Made by a program: the position numbers and the translations under genes. From contig LLCB01000034.1 of NCBI GenBank assembly GCA_001414345.1, positions 62,001 through 126,000 on the forward strand: a stretch of DNA of 64,000 bases, written 5' to 3'. Positions within the stretch are counted from its first letter, which is position 1; every line of letters begins with the position of its first letter. Under the pieces are notes generated by a model. It did no database searches, was not told the DNA's origin, and saw nothing but the letters and a program-made list of their open reading frames with translations. Of the stretch, positions 21,517-33,079 are shown piece by piece. The DNA is from Hymenoscyphus infarciens. Lineage: Eukaryota > Ascomycota > Leotiomycetes > Helotiales > Helotiaceae.

Positions 21517-21869
21517 TCATTTTGCGAGCATGGGGTTTTCTGGCCTGGCGATCATTTCCAAGGATACCTACTTTTGATTCCCATCTTTTAAAAATACTCC
21601 CACTCAGCCACTGCAGGATTGGTCTGACCCCTGCCTGCTCTTACAGTAAGTACTGTACCACGCCGTCTGTTGCTTTCCCTGCGCGGCACAATGGAACGCT
21701 GGGGGGTAGTGGGGCACGACACGAATCGGTCCACCTTTCCCAAGCTGATCCAAGGTATATTATCTGTTCGAGGTCGCCAAATGCCCCAGCCTTACACTGC
21801 TTGTCACTCTTCCACCCTTTTTTCCTTCTCTTCATGGTTTATATATACTCTTACAAGTTTTGGTAAGAA

Positions 21870-23140
21870 ATGTCGGTTACTTCTTTTTCTCGGACGCCGT
21901 GGCTGGGGGCTATCATTGCCCTCCTTTTGATTTGGTCATTATATACTTTGGATTTGGGGTCGATGAAGTCGACGATGGTCGTAAGTTGAAATCTTTTGCG
22001 CAAGTGTATTAAAAAATACTCATGTATCCTTTAAGCAATCTTCTACATATCAAGAAATAATTACACCATCACCTAAACCTTCCGCGAACGAAGTAAATCC
22101 AGTACCGGAAGAGGAGGGAAGCATAATCATGTCCAAACCTTCGTCCGCGGAGTCGCCGGAAAAAACCACCACGGGCGCCCAAGGAACTCAGACAGCGCAA
22201 GTAGAAGGAGGAGATATTTCAAAGCAAACGGTCGAGCAGAACCCCGAAAGACCACTTATTCTCTACGCCTACGCCGAGTCGGCCAATGCGCGCGCAAACT
22301 TCGAATTCTTCCTCGCTCACGGCCTTCACGGCGCCGCAGATTTCGTCTTCATCATCAACGGCGAGAGCAACGCCATAGATCTCATTCCCAAAGAACCCAA
22401 CTTCCGCATCGTCCAACGAGAAAACGATTGCTACGACATGGGCGCTTACTCCGAGGTTCTCCAAAAGGACGACCTGTATAAGAAGTACAAGCGCTTCATC
22501 CTTTTGAACGCCAGTATCCGGGGTCCCTTTTCGCCGCATTGGGCGAATGCTTGTTGGTCGGACATGTATCTGGGACGTCTCTCGGATGAAATCAAGGTAA
22601 TTTTGCGCTCGCCGTTTGACGGGACGTTTTCGTACTGATAGATACTTGGAATAGCTCGTTGGAATGACAGCCAACTGCTGGCCAACCTTCCACGTCCAAT
22701 CCATGATCCTCGCAACCGACATCCTAGGCATCGAAACGCTCCTCCACCCCACGCCCCAAGCCCTCGCGGCCTACGAAGCCAACCCGCCCAAATCCGCCGA
22801 CGACAAAGTAGGCCCGCAAACCCCGGGCATAAACTCCTGCTTCCACACCTGGGGCTCGGCAGTCAAGGCGGAAATCTCCATCACCTCGTTGATCAAGGCG
22901 GCGGGGTACAAGGTGGATGTGATGATGAGTGCCTTCCACGGGATGCACGAGTACGAGAAGACCTGTGATCCTGACGAAGGCGATCTGCTGTGGGATAAGG
23001 GCTATTATGGGATCAATGTGCACCCTTTTGAGACGGTCTTCATGAAGAGCAATCGCAATATTGATCCGTTGGCGTTGGAGCGGCATACGGAGTGGGCGAA
23101 TGAGAGGCGCTATTCGAGTTATGATTATTGTTTGTTGTGA
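21870..23140 (+). CDS. Type II membrane glycosyltransferase-like protein
   Basis: Three exons (21870-21980, 22036-22596, 22655-23140) with GT-AG introns of 55 and 58 nt, both phase 0, give about 385 residues. The N-terminus has a short cytosolic stretch and one hydrophobic segment (LGAIIALLLIWSLYTLDL), as in Golgi type II proteins. A Pro/Glu/Ser-rich stem follows. The lumenal domain begins at RPLILYAYAES and includes NFEFFLAHGLHGAADFVFII, DCYDMGAYSEVL, RFILLNASIRGPF, LVGMTANCWPTFHVQSM, CFHTWGSAVKAEI, YYGINVHPFETVFMK and ends RYSSYDYCLL. I recognise this as a conserved fungal family of glycosyltransferase-like proteins. The donor and acceptor are unknown and the transferase role is an inference. 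Confidence 0.72.
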
Positions 23141-24784
23141 GGCTTGGTTGAATACCTACTACCCTCTTCGACCGTGGGTTGCGGGATTGTGGGATTTTGG
23201 TAAATTTGGAAGGCGTGCGTGGGATGGGATGGGATGGGATTTGATGGGATTTTTTGATGAGCATTTTCCTGCTGGGTTAGCGTTGGCGTTTTTATTTTTA
23301 CTTTTATGGGTGTGCGATCTTGATCGTCTTAGGGTGTCTTCGTCGGTTTCTCTTTCTTTCTGGGTGGAACCGGTCTGGGGGTTTTTTTGGGGGGGGGGGA
23401 CTGTATCACTAGACTTTTTTTGGATGGGGTGGGAGTTGGATGGGAGTGGGATTGGTTAAGAGGATTAAGGGGATGGATACCAAGTACTCACTTAACTCTC
23501 TCTTCTGGGAATCAGAGAGGAAGAGGGGAATTTTTCTTGCATATAGATTAGATTTGTTGTTGTGTGTTGTATATATACCAAAACATCCAAAGTTGAAAAG
23601 TTTTATATACCTCTCGTCATCTCTCGTTTTAAATTTAGGCGAGTTAAGCTGTCGATTTTATGGTTGTTATTTAGATTGGGGAATTAGTCATGTGCGCTGG
23701 GGGAGTTCCTCCATTATAAGATATATATAATAAAGTAGTGGGAGACAGCCCAGCTAACTTGAACCTGGATTGTTAGTTAGTACCCCCTTCTTTTCCGCTT
23801 ACCATGGCAACGTGCAAGAAACTAAGACAGATTCAAGATATTTAGTTAAAATGGAAAATTCGAACCCCCTTGATTTGATACATTGCATATCTCCAGATCC
23901 CCGGCCTCTCGAAGGACGTACTGAGGCCTTGGGTTGATGGGGATCTGGTGCGTGAGTGGCTGCATTTATCATCTTTGGTTTGATTTTCTTTGCGGGATAG
24001 GAAGAGGTACCATGACAAGATCCTCGTGGAGGCTGGAATCTGCGGCTTGGTACGGATTCATGGACTCCTTTGGGAACGTGGAGTCTGCTGCTGGCGAAAA
24101 ACGACGAGCTGGAAGCTTTGACACTGTGCTGTTTGAGATTTATTAGTGGTAGACCCAGACTCGCGCACAAATTGGACGAGCGGGTTGGAAGTAAGTTCTC
24201 TTGAGGTCTCTGGGAGTAGCTGGGTGTTCTGTGGGTTGTTTGGTAGGCCTGGCCTGGCCTGGCCTTGCTGATATTGACGTCGTAGATTAAGTCGACCTTT
24301 TTTCTGGGTGTAGTTGCCTAGGGCAGTGATTCTGCTCTTTGACTCTGCTGATGTTCTAATATTGTATTAGTACTATAATCTCTTAACCTTTTTACTGGAT
24401 GTAAGTAGATGTAACCGAGAAAGGGCGTGGAAGAAGTGACAGCTGGGGTTCCAGTTCCGATGGGAGTAGCAACTCCGTGGGGACTAATCTTACCTCTCCA
24501 GCCCATTCGAACCTTCCTCCTTGGAGTTCTAAAACCCATCGCGGACAATCCACCATGGAAATTCCTTATATGACTGATTGGTAGATTCCGACGACGAAAA
24601 TACAAACATCACAATCCATCAATCGGAGAGCTAGCAGAGATGAGGGCTCTAAATCTCAACGCGCAAAACCCAACACCCGCTGTGAATACTTCGCTGCTGT
24701 AAATGAGGAAGAAAATCTTCCCGGGAGTTTATAGAAATAAGGCCTTTAAAACTTAGGGTTCTTAAAAGAGTACCCCTCCTACGA
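23141..24784. other. Spacer with GGGAT and GGCCT microsatellites
   Basis: No gene recognised. It contains a run of GGGAT units at about 23219-23240 and GGCCT units at 24247-24266. Confidence 0.45.
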
Positions 24785-25890
24785 TTGATTGACCTCGCTA
24801 TGAACACTACCAGCACCCCTTCTCTCGCCGAGGGAGCGAATCCCCAGCTCCAATTTCAACTCCAACCCCAACCCATTGTCGACCTGCAAACCTCCCTTTC
24901 CGACTGGACAGGTCGCGGAACCTCGCACGTCGCCTTCGCGAAAGAGGAAACTCTACCCCTCCTCCTAGGTCATTTCCTCAGCCACGGTGTGCAAGGCGGA
25001 GTCTACGAAACTACCATCAACACCATTCCAGTCACTTGGTTGCGAAAGTTTTGTCGGTATAAAATTGGAGATAGGGAGTTACAACAAAATTGAGATTATA
25101 AGGAAGTTGCACCATTAGCATATTATAAAGTTGGTTGGAACTTATACACAAGGTCCCTTTCCGGGGTTATTACTTTAGCCCGTAGCGAGAGGCGATCTAG
25201 CTACTTACTTTCTTGGAAGGAAGACGTGGATATCCTCGTTCGCGCAAGATAGGGGGGTGTTGAGGATCTTTCAGAGGGGATTAGAGTTCGGCTCTGAAGG
25301 GTTGCGAGCTTAGGGTGCGATATTTTGTGAAGTTCTGCTGGATTGAGGGATGCTTAACGACGAGGTTGGGAGAAACTCTTTGTTGTCTAGCAAGCGCAAT
25401 CGTCTATCTCCACGCCCAGAAGATTAGACATAAGGATCTTAAACCTTCAAACATTCTCCTCTCACCCTACGGCGGCCTCTAGGTATCAGACTTCGGTACT
25501 TTAACAGTTTTCTCTGCCCGAACAGAAAGTACTTCTCAAGAGGTGGACCGTGGAACTCCCAAGTCTTTCGCTCCTGAGGTTGCGGCTTGTGAGTCCAATG
25601 GGAGGCAGCGGATATCTTCTCATTGGGGTGTGCATTTTTGGAGGTTATTGGGTTGTGTGTCGGGTATTCGCTTGCGGAATTACGCCAGCTTTTGAGACCA
25701 GAAAAAATTTGGGAGTTTCCGAGCTAATCTAGCAAGAATATTCAGTCGGGTCAACCACGGGAGGATTAAATCCCGTAGTTCGCCGGATGATTATATTTTG
25801 AGGGTGGTAAGGTGTATGATGAGGTTGGATCCGGGTGAGATAGGCTATAGAGCTATTAGAAAGTGAGTTGGAAAGGATCGGGGCTTCAGG
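24785..25890 (+). pseudogene. Decayed protein kinase
   Basis: Kinase landmarks can be read in order across several frames. The N-lobe start is GHFLSHGVQGGVYET (glycine-rich loop area), then a KFCRYKIGDREL block, then the C-helix and hinge region (EIIRKLHH-stop-HIIKLVGTYTQGPF). Around 25390-25500 the catalytic loop reads HAQKIRHKDLKPSNILL and the metal-binding motif VSDFGT, with a stop codon between them. The activation segment keeps GTPKSFAPE. A C-lobe fragment ends near 25880 (SRVNHGRIKSRSSPDDYILR). At least four stop codons and several frame changes break it, and introns cannot explain stops inside conserved motifs. Confidence 0.8.
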
Positions 25891-27174
25891 TGTTTTCCGT
25901 GGCCGGAATCACCTTTCAGAGGAACTTGCTGTATAACTTTTCGTGATAATGCTCGCGTGACCTGCTTTAAGCGGGGAGGAGGGGATGGTAGAGAGTTTTG
26001 TAGGGAACAGGTAGCAGTTCCAGCCTCCTTTACAAAAGTGGGTTTTCTTCGCGAGAACTTCTTTCACGGGGATTGTTGTGAGGTTCATGTGTATAAGGTA
26101 TTTATACTTTTATACTTCTATGATTACTCTCCAACACATCACGCTGACGAATCCAAGCATTGCAGTTTCAACCGCCCGACCACTGTCCTCACTTCACCCC
26201 CTTTTGAGATCAATGGCGGGGGATGGGGTTCCTTCGATATCATCGTGTATGTAGTTCTCAGATCTGGGTATGAGTGGTTAGATGGGATGCTAGGCCTGTT
26301 CCTGGATAACGAGAGAAACGAATACTCCCCTTATCTTGAGGGTTGAACTTTATGTCACCCGAAAGTCAGGATCGGAGGGTTGCGAGAGTTAGAAAGATAG
26401 TTGCGGAATTGGGGAATGGTGCGAGGGAGAGCTCAGAGGAGATGTTGTAGATGTCAGACGGAAGGGTGCGACTAGGTTAGTATGTGGGTGTTAGGTGTTC
26501 CTGGTGTGGTTTTTCTAACTTACTGTATTCGGAGTTATGGGAAGGGTGCATGTTGGTTACGCAAGAGAAGAGTGATAGCTCGAAGTTGATTCTTGCTAAG
26601 CACTTTTAGTGTATCCTTGCTCTTGAAAACTTTGTACACAGCATTCGAGGGGTTCATGTACAATTCGCAATATGAATTTACCACATATATGCGCAAGTAC
26701 GAAAGTTTGGTGGGTATTTTATTATGCTAATTGGTCAGCTGCTCCTTTTTTTCTATTCTACACTTTTCATTGCACCAGGGGCTGCAGAAACTCGTAAGTG
26801 ATCAGTAGTAGATTACTGCAACTCTGCTTCCTTGATTACTTACGACTCGGAATCCAATTCTGCTAAATGACTAGAATAAAGGAACTTTCATCAACTTCAT
26901 TCTCCTAGAAGTGTTAGGAAAGTTGTAGAAGAAGAAATGCCCAGGTAAGCCTAGTCTCGATTTCCTACGTCGATAGTGTAAAGGGTGCTCTCCTCAATAA
27001 TGTAGCTCGAATACCAAGTGTTGTTCACCCTTTGTCAAAAGTAATATTCTAAATAAGCGATTCTGTGGAAAGCTTTTACCAAGAACCAGTAAGATAACTT
27101 GATAGTTCAACTCTACAACTTACTCGCTTAACTATAGACTTTGATTTCCTCTTGGTTTTGAAAGTCTTTCAAGT
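25891..27174. other. Spacer between two pseudogenes
   Basis: No gene recognised. It may include further decayed material, but I see no homology. Confidence 0.4.
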
Positions 27175-28160
27175 TCATTGAAAACACTTCAAAAACTTCC
27201 CCTCGGCCTCAATTCTAGCCTCTTCATCTCTCTTCATCTTCTCCATATACTCCTCGTGGGTATTAATCCCCTTCGGCATCCCATTCCACATCAACCCTTG
27301 CTCATCCATACAAATTGCCCTTCATTCCATTGTGATCTTCCAAGAAGGTCTTAATAGCATAACATTAGGAAAGCCATCAAACTTATTCTAGGCGGGGACT
27401 GTAAATAATGTATCTACTCGATTATTCCAAGTATCAAATGACAAGTCGGCAAAGGTGCACTTAACTCCCACCAACCATTTTCTTCCTTCCAAACAGCCCT
27501 CCAAGACTCCTAGGATGCGTTTGACTTCTTTTTTGTATCTTTCAATTGCAGTGGGTAACTTTTCAGCGTGCAGAACGTTAAACCTATTGATATAAATGAT
27601 TGTTAGAGGAAGGAGATCTCGTCTATTGTAACAGGTGTGTCTTACCAGCCCAGTTGCCCAAAATAAGGTCCTTGACCACTCATCTGAAACATGAGCCATT
27701 GGTTGAGTTTATTTCTTTCGACCAAAGTATTGTAGGTTACTTTCTTCTCAGTGTCATAATGACCTATCAAGTATTGTATGATGGCGCCAGGTTCCCATAA
27801 AATAAGGCCAGTACTGGGATCCTCAATAGCTGCTGGGAGTCAAGAGTAAATCTCAAGGAGTGGATAAAATGAAACTAAGAATTTAACAGTTCACACCTTG
27901 GACACGACTATTAGGGTTCAGATTGGTGAATAGCTTCTTTTGACATCGTCGAACTTGAAGGAGGCGATCTCGTATGGTACTGAGAGTTCTTCGAGAATAA
28001 TGACGACCTGGAAACAAGAGTTAGAAGAAGTCCACTTCGTCAAGTTTGTACCTTCCAGGTGTTCGGACCTGCAGCTATGTGGAATTCTATCACAGGATGG
28101 TCGTATCGAATGGAGTTCGTTATCTTGCCCTAGTCGAGGCTCAAAAGAATAGGTCTGCAC
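27175..28160 (-). pseudogene. Glutathione S-transferase (URE2-like), recently broken
   Basis: The GST domain can be followed through four coding segments. These are HIAAGPNTWK, then VVIILEELSVPYEI after a 45 nt intron, AIEDPSTGLILWEPGAIIQYLIGHYDTEKK, and WFNVLHAEKLPTAIERYKKEVKRI to WLVGVKCTFADLSFDTWN. A C-terminal MDEQGLMWNGMPKGI block follows. Intron signals are intact. Two lesions stand out: a one-base shift in an A-rich stretch just after FDDVK, which moves the frame away from KLFTNLNPNSRV, and a TGA shortly after PSWKITME. There is also an in-frame stop just before the first recognisable exon, so the true start is lost or lies in an unseen exon. So little damage suggests a young pseudogene or, less likely, sequencing errors. 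Confidence 0.75.
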
Positions 28161-30827
28161 AACGAATAAAAGCTAGGAAGATATTCAGAATATTCACGAT
28201 TTTCCACGGATAAAATACCCTTTGAATTATTTAAGAATAAGGAGCGTTTAGGGTGTAAATAGTAGTCGTTAATTCATGAATATTCTGTATTCTCTACTCT
28301 TTTGGTATGGTTTCCCACTTATCTAAAAAATCCCTTGAAATTATCTGCTTTAGTCGCTTTCGTCATCTCGATTAGGCTACGCTAGGGCGTTTCTAGGCTA
28401 AAAAAGTGGATAAATTATTAAATGAGGTGAAAATACTAGAGCCTTTCGACGTCGAAACCTAGGTTAGTTTAAAGGTTACGTGTATAATGTTTTAGAAAGT
28501 AGGGTGTTATGTGATACCCTTTAATATGACACCCTATTTTATATAATATAAGTGATAAAGAAAAAGGGAATAAAATTTAACTTATATAAACCCTCTATAC
28601 TAAGACCTAGGGGGCGGATATTAAGCTTAATAAATAGAAACTATTCGTAATATATTTATTTAATATTTATGATGAATAATTAATATTTTATTCATCTATT
28701 TGTTATATAGACCTATAAAAGAAGGTAGATTCAATATAATCAATGTGTGGTATGTAAAACGTCTAAAGAAGGAAGAGAGCAAGAGGCTATCTACATGTTC
28801 CTCCACTAGCGCCACGGGTCACGTGGTGCACCCCACAACAAATTCTTAGCTTGGGTTAGGTTACAAGGTTTTCATATAAGGATTGTTGAATACTTACATG
28901 TCAACTAGACTTTAATTGGTTCAGCCATATGCTATTGATTGTATTTTTTCGCGGCGGCAAAAAAGGAAAGCGAAAACGAAAGTAGAAAAAAGAAAGAACA
29001 AATTGGCGGTATAAAAAGAAATTTTAAGCTTCAAGCCCTCTACTTACGTAAGTTTTGGTAGTGCTTATGTTGGTTGTTGGTTGTTGGTTGTTGGTCGTAA
29101 GGGGGAGTACGTCGCTACTCCCAATAATTATTGCGGGCCAACATGCTACAGAAATAGTTACCGTTTAAAGTGCCTAAAAAGTTCCAAAATTTGGGCAAGT
29201 ATGGAGGGGGAGCTTATACTATACCAGTTCTTCGACGTCCATGGTCGTTTAGGCTTCGCAAACACCCAAGCATTCCCCTCCACAACCAAGAATGACACTT
29301 CTTGCGCTACGAGGGGATTTTTTAAAGGCAAAGTGAAGGTAAAGCAAAATAAAATATAGGAGAAAACGTGGAAAAGAAGAGTTTCTCGTCACCTTCCGTA
29401 TCCACTTGCGTTATCCCGCCGTGCATGGTCCTTGCTTTTTTCAACCGGTTAAAGGGTGTTGTAATAACCACCCTTGAAATTGTGTGGGGGGCTCATACGG
29501 ACTATCATATTAGAACCCAAAAGGCAGTCCAAAACTTCCAAAACTATTAATATCACGACTACTAATAACAAGGTTACTCGGAAAGATATTTTTCCACAAT
29601 TTATTCGAACCACATTGAAAGTTGCGAGGATTTTCCTCCCAAGGGAAACCGAACTCATGGTGCGTTGATCTTTGGTTTACTTTGAATTTCAAATGGGGAT
29701 AGTTGCCGATTTGGCGGAATGATAGAAGTTAATGCGAAAATGAGGGGTGCCAGTTGAATATGTTTCCTTTTCTTATGTACCCGTTCTCTGTAATGATGTG
29801 GCAGAGATGTTCATTGCCGAGAAGATTTGAATTGGTTTTTTCCACTTTCATGGCCAGGGATTATTGGTGGGCTTTTGAGAGAAGTCGATTCAAAAAGAAA
29901 ATACATTGTGACACAAGATAGCAGACAAAAGAAAGGAGGAGAAATTTATAGAGTGCAAAGACGGGTTTCGGGATTTCCCGTCTAATTTTTACTCAAGATT
30001 TTCCTTTGATGAGTTGTTATGCTTATACATACAGTTACTATTACATAACACGAGCCAATGATTCTAGAGCGAAGGGGTTACTTTAGGAGGTAGCAATTCT
30101 TATGATTTCTTTTGAAAGAAACAGTCGCTAGAAAGCACAAAATATTGCCTGGCCACGCGGAACACGGGGAAGTGGAGAAGTAAATAAAAACTACTTTAGA
30201 AGAGCCCTAGAAATGGCTCTATTTAGCTTTGTGAATTATTTTGCAATTCCCCATTTCGTGGCAATGCTAAAACAAGCAGTCATTCAAGCGTGACAAATAG
30301 AAGAGAATGGTGGGGGTTATCGCTCCCCTTGAAGGGTGGATCTAGGTATTTGTTTGCTCGAGTTTAGTTCCCCCTGCATTGCTGCTTGTGTAACGTTTTG
30401 GAAGAAGCTCTAATCGAGGGATTGATCAATTCTTGACGGATTTGAGTCCTCTCGCTTCTTAAATAATTGTTAGCATGACACAATCCCTCTTCAAACGCAT
30501 GGCTTTGCATTGGTATGTTTTCTAGTTCATGAGAGGATGATGGTTCGCCATAGGGTTGTGATGGCACTTTGACAAACGAGGCAAGGCTGGGTCAAAGGAG
30601 CAAACAAATAAATGCACCCCACCCGGAAGTGCGCCGAGTTATGCATGCCCCGCACCTTGCAGAGACATGGTTTCTCTGCAAGCTTATCTTGGGAATGCCC
30701 AGTTTTGAACTACAAAAGAGAACCAAAGCCCCCTGCTGGATGCTTCAAGGATGTACTCGACATTTCCAAATATCGAGAGCAAACTTTCCACGCCGACAGC
30801 AACCATTTTTCTTGTATGAGAGAAAAT
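28161..30827. other. Spacer with AT-rich island
   Basis: No gene recognised. The segment 28400-28740 is very AT-rich and contains a hairpin-forming inverted pair (AGGGTGTTAT ... ATGACACCCT, about 28500-28535), consistent with a decayed transposon. A 7 bp GTTGGTT tandem run lies at about 29069-29095. Confidence 0.45.
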
Positions 30828-32197
30828 ATGACTTCAACTACTCTAACCCCGAGAAAGACAAGCCTCACTCCGCGAAAAGAAACATTGCCACCAAAGAAAA
30901 TTGAGTCGTTGACACAACTTGAGGCAGTTCTCGGGTTTGAAGGCGGGCCAAAGAAGCACTTTGATCACTTTTCTGAAACAACGCATTCGTTCAGAAAAAA
31001 ATACACGACAAAAGATGGATCACCCGGAGGTTCTTTGCTTGTCTGGAGCGAGGAGTCTGTACAAAAGGAGTTACACAGCATGGCAGTGAAATATATTAGC
31101 GAGTATGGAGCTCGGTTTTGGCCCAAAGACAACGAGCACTCCAATCTCTTTCTCCCACGAGACAAAGAGAAGTAAATCTCTCTCTTCCTTGCCACAGGAC
31201 GTGTGATTAAGGTGTAATAGACTTGTCGAGTATTTGAAGCGCTGGTTTTGGCGGCAAAACAGCGAATTTCCTTCCCGAAAGGAGACCATCTCGAAAAAAA
31301 GGCCACATACAAATGTTGATCAGACAACAGATGGACAGGAAGTTGATGACACGGTAGAACTATCGGAGGTACGCATTGATACAGACCTACGAAGTATGGC
31401 ACAAACTAAGTGTTCAACAGAACGACACAACCGTTTCCCCGAGAAGAAAAAGTCTACGGCGATTGCCCACAAGCCGTCCCTCGTATAGTCCGGACCATAT
31501 TGTGGCCGATGTTGAGGAGAATGTTCCCATTCCCCTGGGTTCAACAACAACCAACACATCCCCCCAACGTGCCCAGATCAACGGGTCGCATACGCGGTAC
31601 GATGCTGCGGGAAGCAGTGGCGAGGGTAATGAAGCGCGATCCAATACCATGACCGTAACAGATACCATACAACCTTCTGATGTCAGTCAAGCTTTCGCTC
31701 GCTTCCAAGAGCTCCTCAAACAAACCCAAAACCAAAGTCTGAGCCAAAGCACGGCAACACTGCAGTCGAACAATCTTCTCAATCAGGTTCAAAACGGCTC
31801 CTCATCTCGTCCAAATTCCAAAGCAATACCAACCGTACCCATTTGGATCATCACACATTCCCCTGTCGAAACGAAAGAGCTCTGGGACGGAGCGAAACTT
31901 CAATCCACGAGTCTCAACAGTTTAATCTCACAAATTACAACCATGACCGACAGATCCGACCTCGAGAAACTCAAACTCACCATGACGGGTCCAATTCGTA
32001 CCAAGATGACAGTATCTCTGGATGACGAAAGCAAATGGGAGTCTAAAAAGAAGGATCTGGCAAAGGAAATCAAGCAGACCGGAAAAAAGAAGGTTGGTGA
32101 TATCAAGATTTTGATTGAACCTGTTTTCCAGGGAGCTGTATTGGGAGATGCTGTTGATGAAGATCAAGATGATAGCGATTTTGAATTTGAGTTTTAG
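30828..32197 (+). CDS. Unrecognised spliced gene, hypothetical protein
   Basis: I do not recognise the family. Three exons fit: 30828-31171, 31221-31368 and 31421-32197, giving about 422 residues; an alternative acceptor at 31211 would add three residues. The second intron is 52 nt, GT-AG, phase 0. The protein starts with a Thr/Pro/Lys-rich segment (MTSTTLTPRKTSLTPRKETL). A folded-looking part follows (WSEESVQKELHSMAVKYISE), then a Ser/Pro/Asn-rich linker. A second ordered region near the end (VPIWIITHSPVETKELWDGA ... LKLTMTGPIRTKMTVSLDDE) is followed by a Lys-rich stretch and an acidic tail (DEDQDDSDFEFEF). Consistent frame across two plausible introns and non-repetitive composition support a real gene. 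Confidence 0.6.
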
Positions 32198-33079
32198 TTT
32201 TGTTTTCTTTGGGTTTGTGTTGGACGGAGTGAGTTTTTCCATGGATCGAAAAATTGGGAGGTGAGCTTTATGTTGAAAAATATACTCAAATATCGGCATG
32301 TATGTGGCCAATACAATTGAACTGCAATGCACGAGGTTTAGAAATATCAAAAACAAAGATTAGCGAACAGAACGAAGTACTTTCCTGGGGCGTGGCATGG
32401 TTGCCTATCACCTGTCTATATTGTGTTTGTTGATATGCAACGATCGGCATAGGTGCTTGATACAAAATCTGCATGTTCATTCATACCCGTAGGGGAAAGA
32501 ACTCCTTCAACGTTCCAAGACCTGAAACTCCATGAGATGAATACACGTGGAATTTATGGGAGGCCAGTCACGTGTTGTCATTTGCGTAAGAGAAGTTTTA
32601 TTCAGTATTGCAAATTCGTAGGTCCTCTCAGGAGTAGACGGTACACTACATGTGACAATGTATATATTTGTAGGTAGTGTAAAGCAAAGATCAGAATCAG
32701 GAAAGGGTTCGTGAAGAGTGGTTCGCTTAGTACTCCACTAGCCCACGCAGTGTTACCATTGTCGGTAAACCGCATATTCCCTTTGACCCTTCATACAAAT
32801 TCAGTGACTTCCCATCTGTTTCCCACCTCAAAATCCCCAGGATCAAGTGTTTGAAACGTGACCTTCTCCAAAGATGACCAACTTCGAAAACCCAGAACAC
32901 GAAAGACTCATTGTCCCTCAAGGGCCTTGGTCGTCTCTGTTTGCCACAAATGATGACACTAAAAGCCATCAAGCTCCACGAGAGTTTGAAATGCATGACC
33001 TCTCGAGGTAAGATTCTCCGATCTCCATCCTTCCTCAACCTTTGATAACGCCCTTGCAGTTCTTTTGAACCGGAGAATA
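32198..33079. other. Spacer
   Basis: No gene recognised between the hypothetical gene and the following pseudogene. Confidence 0.4.

Larger units (their letters stand above)
19937..21869. other. Spacer with short tandem repeats, 5' flank of the glycosyltransferase-like gene
   Basis: No gene recognised. It holds an A/G-rich tract (20370-20420), a GTGCAC palindromic run near 20615-20635, three 11 bp units (ATGAATATCCT) at 20953-20985 and three near-identical 12 bp units (CATTTAATTTCT) at 21481-21516. The last 400 bases probably contain the promoter and leader of the next gene. Confidence 0.45.
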
